From: JBJXDT01 sp046153505
Lineage (GTDB): Bacteria; Pseudomonadota; Gammaproteobacteria; Burkholderiales; Methylophilaceae
Reading direction: 5' to 3'
Assembly (NCBI GenBank): GCA_046153505.1
Contig: JBJXDT010000019.1
Location: 1 to 42,953, forward strand
DNA: 42,953 nucleotides
The notes below the pieces were generated by a model. It did not search any database, was not told the DNA's origin, and saw only the letters and a program-made list of their open reading frames with translations. Made by a program: the position numbers and the translations under genes. Positions 15,196-24,802 of the stretch are shown here, piece by piece; position 1 is the first letter of the stretch, and each line of letters begins with the position of its first letter.

Positions 15196-17478
15196 ATGAT
15201 TGCACAAGAATTAGAAGTTAGCCTACATATGGCGTTTATGGACGCTAGACAAAAGCGCCATGAACTCATTACTGTAGAGCATTTACTGCTTGCGATGATC
15301 GATAATCCAACTGCAGCGGACGTGCTACGCGCTTGTGGCGCTAAATTCGAAGTGTTACGAGCCGAGCTTAATCAATATATTGAAGAACACACACCGACTG
15401 TGGCAGGTGATGAGGAAGTTGATACACAACCAACGCTGGGCTTCCAACGCGTGATACAGCGCGCTATGTTGCATGTGCAATCCTCAGGCAAAAAAGAAGT
15501 GACTGGCGCAAATGTGCTAGTCGCTATTTATGGTGAGAAAGATTCTCACGCAGTATTTTTCTTGCATCAGCAAGGCATCACTCGCCTAGATGTAGTTAAC
15601 TTTATTTCACATGGTGTGGCTAAATTGCCTGAAGGTAGCGCGCGTACTGAAGGTGCAGATGCTGAAACAGAAGCCGAAGCTGCTCCCAGCGGCGCGCTTG
15701 AAAGCTATACGCTTAACCTCAACGCGCAAGTGGCTGCTGGAAAAATTGATCCGCTGATTGGGCGTGCGCCCGAGCTTGAGCGTGTGATTCAAACACTTTG
15801 TCGTCGTCGCAAAAATAACCCGCTTTTAGTGGGTGAAGCAGGCGTTGGCAAAACCGCGATTGCCGAAGGCTTAGCAACGCGTATTGTGGAAAAAGACATT
15901 CCGGACGTGCTCGCTAACGCGACTGTTTACTCGCTGGACATGGGCGCATTGCTTGCAGGCACGAAGTACCGCGGCGATTTTGAACAGCGATTAAAAGCGG
16001 TAATGAAACAGCTGGCTGAAAAACCAGACGCGATCTTATTTATCGATGAAATACATACTTTAATTGGTGCAGGCGCTGCCAGCGGCGGCACTTTAGATGC
16101 CAGCAACTTGCTAAAACCTGCGTTATCCAATGGTTCGCTTAAATGCATCGGCGCAACCACTTACCAAGAATACCGTGGTGTCTTCGAAAAAGATCACGCG
16201 CTGTCACGCCGTTTCCAGAAAATTGATGTGGCTGAACCTAGTGTGGCCGAAACCATTGAAATTTTAAAAGGCTTGAAATCGCGCTTTGAAGCACATCACA
16301 GCGTCAAATACACGGCTGGCGCATTAACTTCCGCCGCCGAATTGTCCGCTAAATTTATTAACGACCGCCACTTGCCGGACAAGGCGATTGACGTGATTGA
16401 CGAAGCTGGCGCGGCGCAACGCATTTTGCCAAAATCGAAACAGAAAAAAGTGATTGGTAATAAAGAGATTGAGGATGTCGTTGCTAAAGTGGCGCGCATT
16501 CCGCCCAAAAATATTTCTAGTGATGATAGAAGCATTCTGAAAACCTTAGAACGCAATCTCAAAGCCGTCGTATTTGGTCAAGATAAAGCGATAGAAGTCC
16601 TATCATCCGCGGTAAAAATGGCGCGTAGCGGTTTGGGGCAAGACAGCAAACCGATTGGCAGCTTCTTATTTAGCGGTCCCACTGGAGTTGGTAAAACGGA
16701 AGTTGCTAAGCAACTCGCCTATATCATGAGTGTGGAGCTGATTCGCTTTGATATGAGTGAATACATGGAGCGCCATGCAGTAAGTCGCTTGATTGGTGCA
16801 CCTCCTGGCTATGTTGGTTTTGACCAAGGCGGTTTATTGACTGAAGCGATTACCAAGCAACCCTATTGCGTATTGCTGTTGGACGAAATCGAAAAAGCAC
16901 ATCCAGATATTTTTAATATCTTATTGCAAGTCATGGATCACGGCACTCTCACTGACAATAATGGGCGCAAAGCTGATTTCCGCAATGTGACCATTATTAT
17001 GACTACAAATGCTGGGGCAGAGAACCTATCACAAGCTGCCATTGGCTTCACTAACAGCAAGCAATCTGGCGATGAGCAAGCGGATATCAAACGCTTGTTC
17101 TCACCTGAATTCCGCAATCGTTTAGATGCAATTGTGTCGTTTAGTAGCTTGTCTCAAGATATTATTATTCGCGTGGTCGATAAATTCTTAATGCAATTAG
17201 AAGACCAATTGCATGAGAAAAAAGTGGAAGTTACATTTAGTGACGCACTTAAGGCTTACTTAGGCAAAAAAGGATTTGATCCGATGATGGGCGCTCGACC
17301 CATGGCGCGTCTCATTCAAGACACTATCCGCAAAGCGCTTGCAGATGAACTACTGTTTGGCAAACTTGCCAATGGTGGAACTGTGCATGTGGATATTGAC
17401 GACAAAGATGAAGTAAAGTTGGTTTTTGCAACGCCTAAAACCAGCAAAGCACCAGACCTAGCAACCGAAACAGAGTAA
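15196..17478 (+). CDS. clpA: ATP-dependent Clp protease ATP-binding subunit ClpA
   Basis: Hexameric AAA+ unfoldase that feeds proteins to ClpP. 760 aa with an N domain (1-145), D1 with Walker A GEAGVGKT (about 212) and Walker B LFIDEIHTLIGAG, D2 with Walker A GPTGVGKT (about 493) and Walker B LLLDEIEKAHPD. There is no long middle domain, which separates it from ClpB. GAPPGYVGFDQGG is the pore loop of D2. It ends just before a strong terminator shared with the convergent GST gene. Confidence 0.98.
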   Translation: MIAQELEVSLHMAFMDARQKRHELITVEHLLLAMIDNPTAADVLRACGAKFEVLRAELNQYIEEHTPTVAGDEEVDTQPTLGFQRVIQRAMLHVQSSGKKEVTGANVLVAIYGEKDSHAVFFLHQQGITRLDVVNFISHGVAKLPEGSARTEGADAETEAEAAPSGALESYTLNLNAQVAAGKIDPLIGRAPELERVIQTLCRRRKNNPLLVGEAGVGKTAIAEGLATRIVEKDIPDVLANATVYSLDMGALLAGTKYRGDFEQRLKAVMKQLAEKPDAILFIDEIHTLIGAGAASGGTLDASNLLKPALSNGSLKCIGATTYQEYRGVFEKDHALSRRFQKIDVAEPSVAETIEILKGLKSRFEAHHSVKYTAGALTSAAELSAKFINDRHLPDKAIDVIDEAGAAQRILPKSKQKKVIGNKEIEDVVAKVARIPPKNISSDDRSILKTLERNLKAVVFGQDKAIEVLSSAVKMARSGLGQDSKPIGSFLFSGPTGVGKTEVAKQLAYIMSVELIRFDMSEYMERHAVSRLIGAPPGYVGFDQGGLLTEAITKQPYCVLLLDEIEKAHPDIFNILLQVMDHGTLTDNNGRKADFRNVTIIMTTNAGAENLSQAAIGFTNSKQSGDEQADIKRLFSPEFRNRLDAIVSFSSLSQDIIIRVVDKFLMQLEDQLHEKKVEVTFSDALKAYLGKKGFDPMMGARPMARLIQDTIRKALADELLFGKLANGGTVHVDIDDKDEVKLVFATPKTSKAPDLATETE

Positions 17479-17489
17479 CTTAGTCTTAA

Positions 17490-17528
17490 AAAAACGGCCA
17501 ACTTATTCAACATAAGTTGGCCGTTTTT
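17490..17528. terminator. Bidirectional terminator shared by clpA and the GST gene
   Basis: A perfect 17-bp stem (17490-17506 with 17512-17528) closes a 5-nt loop. It has A's on the left and T's on the right, so it serves both convergent genes. The right arm is also the last codons of the GST gene, and its stop codon lies within the hairpin. Confidence 0.92.
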
Positions 17529-18105
17529 CCATAATGCTAGCGAATAACTCACTTTCTAACCAGCTTTTAAGCCAAATGCGGCATTTTGGGTAAGGTGCCG
17601 TTTCCCACCAAACCGCATCAACCGCAGCAAATTGACGTATAAATGGAAAAATCGCAATGTCAGCAAATCCAGCCACATGACCAAACAAAAAAATATTTTT
17701 ATCTAGCAGATTTTCTAACTTTTGCAAAAAAACTTCACCGTCTTCACGATGCTTTACTTGGGTTTGATGCTTATTTCTTTCAGGGTATTTATAGGCGTCT
17801 AAAGCGCGTTTAAATTCCGTATCATTTTCCACGATGAATGCTCTGGAAGCCTCATGTATATTCGCCCCCAGAGCATGTGTTTTAAGTACAGAAAGCATGA
17901 TTTCCAAGCTTTCATCTATCACGATTCCATCGCACAACTGCAATACTGGCACCGTACCTTTGGGTGAGATTTGTAGCATATGTTGCGGCTTGTTGCGGAG
18001 TGAAATTTCTCGAAGTTCCACTTGAATATCTGCCAATTTCAACGCCATTCTTGCGCGCATTGCATAAGGACAACGACGATATGAGTATAAAATTGGTAGC
18101 AACAT
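17503..18105 (-). CDS. Glutathione S-transferase family protein
   Basis: A 200-aa cytoplasmic thioredoxin-fold protein. Its N-terminal domain starts with LYSYRRCPYAMRARMAL, whose CPYA motif resembles omega-class/glutaredoxin-like GSTs with a catalytic cysteine near residue 12. The glutathione-binding cis-Pro KGTVPVL and DES follow, and an all-helical C-terminal domain starts at about 85. The substrate is unknown. The ATG overlaps the pyrD stop (TGATG), so the two are translationally coupled. The 3' end is built into the terminator. Confidence 0.87.
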   Translation of the reverse strand: MLLPILYSYRRCPYAMRARMALKLADIQVELREISLRNKPQHMLQISPKGTVPVLQLCDGIVIDESLEIMLSVLKTHALGANIHEASRAFIVENDTEFKRALDAYKYPERNKHQTQVKHREDGEVFLQKLENLLDKNIFLFGHVAGFADIAIFPFIRQFAAVDAVWWETAPYPKCRIWLKSWLESELFASIMEKRPTYVE

Positions 18106-19121
18106 CAGCCTAGCGTTTTACAAATATTTCGCACCAGCTTTGGACCTTGGTAAATCAAACCACTGTACACTTGTACCAAGCTCGCTCCCGCCGCGATTTT
18201 TTCCACCGCATCTGCGCCACTTAAAATACCTCCAACGCCAATAATCGGTAGCGCGCCCTGTAGCTGTTTAGATAGTTGCTGAATCACGATTGTCGACTGA
18301 TTGCCCAAGGGTGCGCCCGACAAACCGCCAGTTTCATCGGCGTTTTGCATGCCTTTTACAGCTTCACGCGCCAAAGTCGTATTCGTCGCAATCACTGCAT
18401 CCATTTGATGCTTCATCAGTAAATCTGCAATTTCTGTCACCTGCTCGTGATTCAAGTCTGGCGCTATTTTTAGAGCGATAGGCACGTATTTTCCGTGCTT
18501 CTCAGCCAGCTTAGCCTGTTCAAATTTTAAGGTCGCCAGCAAAGCAGAAAGCGCATTTTTTTCCTGCAAATCGCGCAAATTTTTGGTATTGGGAGAGGAT
18601 ATATTGACCGTAATGTAGCTAGCGTGCGCATATACTTTTTGCATGCAAATCAGGTAGTCTTCCACCGCGCGTTCGTTCGGCGTATCGAGATTTTTGCCAA
18701 TGTTAATGCCTAAAATTCCACGATATTTGGCGGCTTTTACGTTTCCGACGAGATTGTCTACGCCAAGATTATTAAAACCAAAGCGGTTGATAATACCTTG
18801 CGCCTCTGGGACGCGAAACAATCTTGGCTTAGGGTTTCCTGACTGCGCGCGCGGCGTGACTGTACCAACTTCGATAAAACCAAAACCTAGCTTGGCAAAA
18901 CCATCAATGACTGCACCGTTTTTATCCAACCCAGCGGCTAGTCCTACTGGGTTAGGAAACTGCAAGCCCATCACATCGCGTATTGTGCAAGCGGGTGCAT
19001 TTGGATAGCTATTTAATAGACTTGTTTTCTCAGCAAACTTTAAGGCTTTCAGCGTTAAATCATGAACATATTCGGCATCGAACCTGAACAGTGCTGGTCT
19101 TGCAAGTGAATATAAACTCAT
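18105..19121 (-). CDS. pyrD: Dihydroorotate dehydrogenase (quinone), class 2
   Basis: Oxidises dihydroorotate to orotate in pyrimidine synthesis, passing electrons to quinone at the inner membrane. 338 aa is normal for class 2. It has the N-terminal amphipathic helix (MSLYSLARPALFRFDAE), PVGLAAGLDKNG for FMN binding, the catalytic serine in NISSPNTKNLR, ATNTT, and GVGGILSGADA for the phosphate. It overlaps the GST gene by one base. Confidence 0.97.
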   Translation of the reverse strand: MSLYSLARPALFRFDAEYVHDLTLKALKFAEKTSLLNSYPNAPACTIRDVMGLQFPNPVGLAAGLDKNGAVIDGFAKLGFGFIEVGTVTPRAQSGNPKPRLFRVPEAQGIINRFGFNNLGVDNLVGNVKAAKYRGILGINIGKNLDTPNERAVEDYLICMQKVYAHASYITVNISSPNTKNLRDLQEKNALSALLATLKFEQAKLAEKHGKYVPIALKIAPDLNHEQVTEIADLLMKHQMDAVIATNTTLAREAVKGMQNADETGGLSGAPLGNQSTIVIQQLSKQLQGALPIIGVGGILSGADAVEKIAAGASLVQVYSGLIYQGPKLVRNICKTLG

Positions 19122-19129
19122 GTCAGCAT

Positions 19130-22100
19130 CTACAGCAAGACCTTCTCAATCCCACCATTATTGGCTTTCTGCACATATTCCTGCATCCAATTTTCGCCCA
19201 AGATATGCTTTGCCATTTCTACCACAATATAATCTGCGGTGATGCCAGTATCATCACCATAGCGCGCCAACCCTTGTAAGCAACTTGGACAACTCGTGAG
19301 AATTTTTACTTTTTCTTCAGGATTACCTACCGTTAAACCCATTTTCTCCATGCCCTTTTCAAGTTCTTCTTGTTTACGCATTTTAACTTGAGTGGCGATG
19401 TCTGGACGGGCCGCTGCAAAGGTGCCAGATTCACCACAACAACGGTCATTCAATGCGACATCCTGTCCCATCAGCGCATTGGTAACTTTAAGAGGGGCGT
19501 AAGTCTTCATCGGCGTGTGGCATGGATCGTGATACATATAGCGCGTACCTGTAATCCCTTGCAGTTTCACATTCTTTTCCATCAAATATTCATGAATGTC
19601 CAACAAACGACAGCCCGGAAAAATCTTCTCGAACTCGTATTTTTGCAACTGATCCATACAGGTGCCGCAAGACACAATTACTGTTTTAATGTCGAGATAA
19701 TTGAGCGTATTAGCCACTCGGTGGAACAGCACTCGGTTATCGGTGGTGATTTCTAGACCTTTATCGTGGTTTCCGCTTGAAGTTTGCGGGTAGCCGCAAC
19801 ACAAGTATCCAGGCGGTAGCACAGTAATGGCCCCCACTTCGTACAACATGGCTTGCGTGGCTAAACCCACGTTTGAGAATAAACGCTCTGAGCCGCAGCC
19901 GGGAAAGTAAAACACCGCTTCACTATCTTCTGTGACTTTTTGCGGGTTACGAATCACGGGAATCATCGTGTTATCTTCCACGCCCAACAAAGCACGCGAT
20001 GTTTTGGTCGGCAATTTTTTCGGCATGGGCCGATTGATAAAATGAACCACTTGTGCCTTGATTTCAGGCTTACCCACAGTCGCTGGCGGTCGAATTTTGT
20101 CACGCAATAGGCCAAAACGTTTTGCCAAAGTGTGCGCGAAATTTTGTGCCCGATAACCAAAACCAATCATGACAGCACGCAACATTTTAATGGTGGCTGG
20201 ATCTTTGGCATTGAGAAAGAGCATGCCTGCCGCTGTGCCTGGGTTAAATTTCTTTTTGCCTTGCTCACGTAAAAAGTTACGCATCTTGATTGATACATCC
20301 CCAAAATCAATATCCACTGGGCATGGGTTTAGGCATTTATGACACACCGTACAATGGTCTGCCACGTCATTAAACTCGTCAAAATGTTTAAGCGAAATGC
20401 CTCGGCGGGTTTGCTCTTCGTAAAGAAAAGCCTCAATCAATAATGAAGTGCCTAAAATCTTGTTACGCGGAGAATATAAAAGATTTGCGCGTGGCACATG
20501 GGTCGTGCAAACTGGTTTACATTTACCGCAACGCAAGCAATCAGAAATGTCATCTGCAATTTCACCAATTGCAGATTGTTCCATAATAATAGATTCCTGC
20601 TCAAGCAATCCAAAACTTGGCGTATAGGCGTTTTCTAGACCAGAACCATAGAGTAGCTTACCTTTATTAAAGTGGCCATTTGGGTCAACTTTATTTTTAT
20701 AAGCGGTAAAAGTATCAATCGTCGCTTGATCCAAATATTCCATTTTGGTGATGCCAATACCATGCTCGCCAGAAATAACACCGTCTAAATTTTTAGCTAG
20801 CGCCATCACGCGGTCTACCGCTGTATGCGCATCGTGCATCATCTCGTAATCATCTGAATTTACTGGGATATTCGTATGTACGTTGCCATCACCTGCATGC
20901 ATGTGCAGCGCAATAAATACGCGGCTTTTGAGCACTTTTTTGTGAATTTCATCACAGCGATTCAAGATTTTTTGATACTCTCGCCCAGCAAAAATCTCCT
21001 CCATCGGAAGCTTTAATTCGCGCTTCCACGAAATTCTCAAGTCATAACTTTGAACTGCACGGAACACGTTTTCATATTTTGAAAAAGCTTTACCAGCTTT
21101 ACCCAAAGCAGAAATAGGCGCATCGAGATTATTTAATACTAAAAGCCATTTAGCACGCAAATCATGCAATAACTGCAATGCAATCGCTTGCTTAGCATGC
21201 GTCATTTCTGCGTCTGAATTCCCTTCTTCATCGGCCTGCAAAGGCAATTCACCATGCATAAACACTTCTAGTGCATCTAATAATTTAAGCTTGTTGTTAA
21301 TGGAAAGCTCAATATTAATGCGTTCGATGCCATCAGAATAGTCACCTAAACGTGGCAATGGAATCACTACATCCTCGTTGATTTTGAATGCATTTGTGTG
21401 TTTGGCGATAGCCGCTGTTCGCGCTCTGTCAAGCCAGAATTTTTTACGTGCTTCTGCGGATACAGCAATAAACCCTTCGCCATCGCGTGCATTACACATA
21501 CGCACCATGGCTGAAGCCACTTCGCCCACTGCATTTTCGTCGTCGGACGCAATATCAGCGATCAATACCATTTTCGGCCGTTGTTGGCGCGCCGCTTTGG
21601 TCGCATAGCCTACCGCCTTGATATAGCGTTCATCCATGTGCTCTAAGCCCGCCATGATGACGGCAATATCTTTTTTGGCCGTGGCATCGAGATAATCTTT
21701 TATCTCAACAATTGCAGGAACTGCGTGAGATACATTGCCAAAAAACTCCAGTGCAATGGTGCGGACATGTTTGGGCATACGGTGCAAAATAAAAGTAGCG
21801 CTGGTAATTAAACCATCACAACCTTCTTTTTGTATGCCTGGCAGACCGCTTAAAAATTTATCTGTAACATCCTTGCCCAAGCCCACTTTTCTAAAACTTG
21901 GCCCCGCAATTTCTAAAATCTCAGGCTCGCCTAGCTGCGTTTTCATGTCGATATCAAAGCGCGTTAATTTAAAACGCGCCATTTTAATATCGTGAATTTT
22001 GCCTAAGTTATGGTCTAAACGTTCCACTTCAAGCCAATTTGCATCTGGCGTTACCATACGGTATGAAGCTAAATTATCCAACGCAGTGCCCCATAGCACT

Positions 22101-23011
22101 GCTTTTTTTCCACCTGCATTCATGGCCACATTCCCACCAATACAGCTTGCATCAGCTGATGTGGGATCGCATGCAAATTCAAGACCTGCATCAGTTGCGG
22201 CTTCCATCGCACGGCGCGTCACCACGCCAGCGCCACATTCAATCGTCGCTACTTGACGTGCTACGCCTGGCAAGGTGCGCATTTGCACACCAGTATGTTG
22301 ATCTAATTTTTCGGTATTGATTACCACGGATAAGGGCGTAAGCGGAATTGCGCCACCCGTATAACCTGTACCACCACCGCGTGGAATCACTGTTAGCCCA
22401 AGCTCAATACTTGCTCGCACGAGTGCGGCTATTTCAATTTCGGTATCGGGATTTAGCACTACGAATGGGTACTCTACACGCCAATCAGTAGCATCAGTCA
22501 CATGTGAAACGCGCGCTAAACCATCAAACTGGATATTGTCTTTACGCGTGATTTTGCTATATTTACTTAAAGCTTTTTTTCGTAAGTCGTAAGTTTGACG
22601 AAAGTCTTCGGCAAACTTTTCTATGGCTGCTTTAGCGGCAGTAATTAATTGATTGACCTTAGCACTGGCTTTGCCTTTTTCGCTATCGCGTGCATCTATT
22701 GCACTAATTCTGTGATGAAGCGCATCAATTAAGGCTTTGCGGCGCTTTGGGTTTTCCAACAAATCATCTTGCAGATAAGGATTGCGTGAAACCACCCAAA
22801 TATCGCCAAGCACCTCGAATAGCATGCGTGCACTGCGGCCAGTTTTACGCTCACTGCGAAGGGCATTGAGCGTTTTCCATGCATCCTCGCCTAAAAAGCG
22901 AATGACAATTTCACGGTCTGAGAACGAAGTGTAATTATACGGAATTTCACGCAGACGCGTGACAGGGTTTGTGTCGGCTTGTAAAAATTCGGCGGGGATT
23001 GGTGTGTTCAT
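19130..23011 (-). CDS. Giant FAD-linked oxidase/Fe-S dehydrogenase (DUF3683; GlcD-GlcF-like fusion)
   Basis: A 1293-aa flavo-iron-sulfur dehydrogenase, probably oxidising a 2-hydroxy acid such as D-lactate or glycolate. Domains in order: N-terminal DUF3683-like region (1-130); FAD_binding_4 with the loop RGGGTGYTGG near 215; FAD-oxidase C-terminal domain with HMHAGDGNVH near 700; two 4Fe-4S motifs, CLRCGKCKPVC (about 822) and CTVCHKCLNPCP (about 885); and two CCG cysteine-rich domains (FPGCG near 1030, DPCH and CCG near 1160-1190). It is thus GlcD and GlcF joined in one chain, longer than E. coli YdiJ. Substrate and electron acceptor are not visible. TATAAT stands 20-25 nt upstream of the ATG. 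Confidence 0.9.
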   Translation of the reverse strand: MNTPIPAEFLQADTNPVTRLREIPYNYTSFSDREIVIRFLGEDAWKTLNALRSERKTGRSARMLFEVLGDIWVVSRNPYLQDDLLENPKRRKALIDALHHRISAIDARDSEKGKASAKVNQLITAAKAAIEKFAEDFRQTYDLRKKALSKYSKITRKDNIQFDGLARVSHVTDATDWRVEYPFVVLNPDTEIEIAALVRASIELGLTVIPRGGGTGYTGGAIPLTPLSVVINTEKLDQHTGVQMRTLPGVARQVATIECGAGVVTRRAMEAATDAGLEFACDPTSADASCIGGNVAMNAGGKKAVLWGTALDNLASYRMVTPDANWLEVERLDHNLGKIHDIKMARFKLTRFDIDMKTQLGEPEILEIAGPSFRKVGLGKDVTDKFLSGLPGIQKEGCDGLITSATFILHRMPKHVRTIALEFFGNVSHAVPAIVEIKDYLDATAKKDIAVIMAGLEHMDERYIKAVGYATKAARQQRPKMVLIADIASDDENAVGEVASAMVRMCNARDGEGFIAVSAEARKKFWLDRARTAAIAKHTNAFKINEDVVIPLPRLGDYSDGIERINIELSINNKLKLLDALEVFMHGELPLQADEEGNSDAEMTHAKQAIALQLLHDLRAKWLLVLNNLDAPISALGKAGKAFSKYENVFRAVQSYDLRISWKRELKLPMEEIFAGREYQKILNRCDEIHKKVLKSRVFIALHMHAGDGNVHTNIPVNSDDYEMMHDAHTAVDRVMALAKNLDGVISGEHGIGITKMEYLDQATIDTFTAYKNKVDPNGHFNKGKLLYGSGLENAYTPSFGLLEQESIIMEQSAIGEIADDISDCLRCGKCKPVCTTHVPRANLLYSPRNKILGTSLLIEAFLYEEQTRRGISLKHFDEFNDVADHCTVCHKCLNPCPVDIDFGDVSIKMRNFLREQGKKKFNPGTAAGMLFLNAKDPATIKMLRAVMIGFGYRAQNFAHTLAKRFGLLRDKIRPPATVGKPEIKAQVVHFINRPMPKKLPTKTSRALLGVEDNTMIPVIRNPQKVTEDSEAVFYFPGCGSERLFSNVGLATQAMLYEVGAITVLPPGYLCCGYPQTSSGNHDKGLEITTDNRVLFHRVANTLNYLDIKTVIVSCGTCMDQLQKYEFEKIFPGCRLLDIHEYLMEKNVKLQGITGTRYMYHDPCHTPMKTYAPLKVTNALMGQDVALNDRCCGESGTFAAARPDIATQVKMRKQEELEKGMEKMGLTVGNPEEKVKILTSCPSCLQGLARYGDDTGITADYIVVEMAKHILGENWMQEYVQKANNGGIEKVLL

Positions 23012-23037
23012 TCGTTAAGTACAGTTAATAAATGCAG

Positions 23038-23066
23038 ATTATATCATGGGCTAACGCCTCAATTAA
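23038..23066 (-). promoter_or_regulatory. Probable promoter of the giant FAD-linked oxidase gene
   Basis: On the minus strand a perfect TATAAT (23038-23043) follows a weak TTAATT -35 (23061-23066) at 17 bp. Transcription would start about 20 nt before the ATG. No Shine-Dalgarno is seen. Confidence 0.45.
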
Positions 23067-23105
23067 CGCTAAACGTTTTGTGGTTATTGGCGTAAAATTG
23101 CAGCA

Positions 23106-23603
23106 ATGTCTTCGCAATTTAGAAAAATTCTAATCCCTTTTAGCATGTTTTTTTTGCTTGTGGTGCTTGCTTTTAGCATGCTATACAGGCCCAGTGCGCC
23201 AGACGTCACTTTTACCACGATTACTGGTAAAAAAATTAGTATGGCCTCTCTAAAAGGCAAGGCGGTATTGGTGAGTTTTTGGGCGACAGATTGCCGCAGC
23301 TGCAATAAAGAAATGCCAGACTTGGTGAATACTTATAACACATACAAGGCCAAAGGTTTTGAAGTAATTGCTGTGGCAATGCCTTACGACCCGCCTGCGC
23401 AAGTGTACAATTATGTAACACAAAAAAACTTACCTTTCCCTGTTATGCACGATGGCTTTAGCGAAGTGTCACAAACATTCGGCGGCATCAATGCCACACC
23501 AACGGCATTTCTATTTGATAAAGAAGGTAAACGTTTAGACCGCACAATTGGTATTTTAGACTTTGCCAAACTGCGCGCAACATTAGACAAGGAGCTTGGC
23601 TGA
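23106..23603 (+). CDS. Membrane-anchored TlpA/ResA-like thioredoxin
   Basis: A 165-aa protein with one N-terminal membrane anchor (residues 8-26) and a periplasmic thioredoxin fold. The redox pair is Cys63-Cys66 (CRSC) in FWATDCRSC, where the usual Trp before the first Cys is replaced by Asp. The cis-proline loop ATPTAFLFD is intact. Such proteins reduce apocytochromes or other periplasmic disulfides. A TAAAAT hexamer ends 7 nt before the ATG and no Shine-Dalgarno is visible. The stop overlaps the hemJ start (TGATG). Confidence 0.85.
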   Translation: MSSQFRKILIPFSMFFLLVVLAFSMLYRPSAPDVTFTTITGKKISMASLKGKAVLVSFWATDCRSCNKEMPDLVNTYNTYKAKGFEVIAVAMPYDPPAQVYNYVTQKNLPFPVMHDGFSEVSQTFGGINATPTAFLFDKEGKRLDRTIGILDFAKLRATLDKELG

Positions 23604-24013
23604 TGTTGTGGGTGAAAACCTTTCACATTGTATTTGTAACCAGTTGGTTTGCAGGCTTGTTTTATTTACCACGCCTATTTGTTAACCATGCCATGGAAAC
23701 CAATAAAGAAACGCTTGCTAGGCTATCGCTGATGGAGCAAAAGTTATACCGTTTTATGGCTCCATTAGCTATTTTAGCTTTGATTTTTGGTTTATGGTTG
23801 TGGCTTGGCTTCGGCATTAGCGGGGCTTGGCTGCATATTAAATTAGCCTTGGTTGTGGGCTTGGTTGTTTACCATTTATACTGCGGCAAACTCATGCGCG
23901 ATTTCAGCACTGGCACCAATTCTCATAGCCATATTTGGTATCGCTGGTTTAACGAAATTCCCGTGATATTATTAGTCATTATTTTAATTTTAGTAGTTGT
24001 AAAACCTATCTAA
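23603..24013 (+). CDS. hemJ: HemJ-family protoporphyrinogen IX oxidase (UPF0093)
   Basis: A 136-aa inner-membrane protein with four hydrophobic segments. The N-terminus MLWVKTFHIVFVTSWFAGL, followed by YLPRLFVNHA, is characteristic of HemJ, which oxidises protoporphyrinogen IX to protoporphyrin IX in many bacteria lacking HemG and HemY. The conserved histidine in KTFHI and the motif HIKLALVVGLVVYHLYCG are present. GGAG lies at good distance within the end of the tlpA-like gene. A place beside a thioredoxin fits heme or cytochrome biogenesis. Confidence 0.82.
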   Translation: MLWVKTFHIVFVTSWFAGLFYLPRLFVNHAMETNKETLARLSLMEQKLYRFMAPLAILALIFGLWLWLGFGISGAWLHIKLALVVGLVVYHLYCGKLMRDFSTGTNSHSHIWYRWFNEIPVILLVIILILVVVKPI

Positions 24014-24015
24014 AT

Positions 24016-24786
24016 ATGGACATTTTGAACTCAGACTGGCTGATTCACATGCTAAACAAAGCAGGCAAAACGCCGCAAGCGCGCCTACTTTGCCTGTTTG
24101 ATATTTTAGATGATTGGACTGATGCACCAGGGGTGGATACTCGAGTCGAGCTAAATGTCACACAAAACAACGCCCTGCAAACTTACTTAAGTTTAGAGGC
24201 TGCTAAAGCAGGCGCTGCACTACCAGAGATGCTCGCGATGCAACTCTATGTCATGGCACTTTCTGCCTGCAACGAGAAATTGCAAACACGGCTGCAAGCC
24301 AATAAAGACAGGGGGGCTGGCGATGCACTTATTCATGCCAAGAACGCCGCAGAAGCACTAATTGCTGCACAAACTAAAAAAGAATTTCGTATTGCAAAAT
24401 CGTCTGCTTATGCCATCGCCGCGAGCTTTATTGCCGCACTTATGATGGCTGGCGCTTTGTTTACTATCAACCACAATAGCCCTAGTGATTCACATAAAGC
24501 AACTCTTGCCATTTCCGCGCAACAGCCAGCATATACCGAAGCCGCATTTATTGCCAACCCAGAAGAAACTGCTGCGTTAATTGCACAAATTGATTTGATG
24601 CGCAAAGGCACATGCCAACTCCCAGAGGCGCTGCAATTACCTGATTCTTATAAAAGGGTGTATTTTCAGAATATCGTACTTGGTCAAATTTCTACCGACC
24701 CGAGCGATCAAAAACTGGTACGTCAACTTTTGGAAAAAGTGCGCTGCAACTATACGCCCATGCTCATGGCAAACTCAAAAAACTAA
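24016..24786 (+). CDS. Unknown protein with one central membrane segment
   Basis: A 256-aa protein I do not recognise. Residues 1-130 are soluble, alanine-rich and helical. One hydrophobic stretch lies at about 133-152 (SSAYAIAASFIAALMMAGALF), and residues 155-256 follow with two cysteines (KGTCQLPEA and VRCNY) that could form a periplasmic disulfide. This topology puts the N-half in the cytoplasm. The ATG comes 2 nt after hemJ and the gene ends at a terminator, so it is the last gene of the tlpA-hemJ operon. Confidence 0.75.
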   Translation: MDILNSDWLIHMLNKAGKTPQARLLCLFDILDDWTDAPGVDTRVELNVTQNNALQTYLSLEAAKAGAALPEMLAMQLYVMALSACNEKLQTRLQANKDRGAGDALIHAKNAAEALIAAQTKKEFRIAKSSAYAIAASFIAALMMAGALFTINHNSPSDSHKATLAISAQQPAYTEAAFIANPEETAALIAQIDLMRKGTCQLPEALQLPDSYKRVYFQNIVLGQISTDPSDQKLVRQLLEKVRCNYTPMLMANSKN

Positions 24787-24802
24787 CAACCATTGACGCA
24801 AC

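Noticed and set aside
19370..19756. 128-codon ORF antisense to the giant oxidase
   Set aside because: Inside a continuous conserved frame with Fe-S cysteines; no ribosome site or motif.
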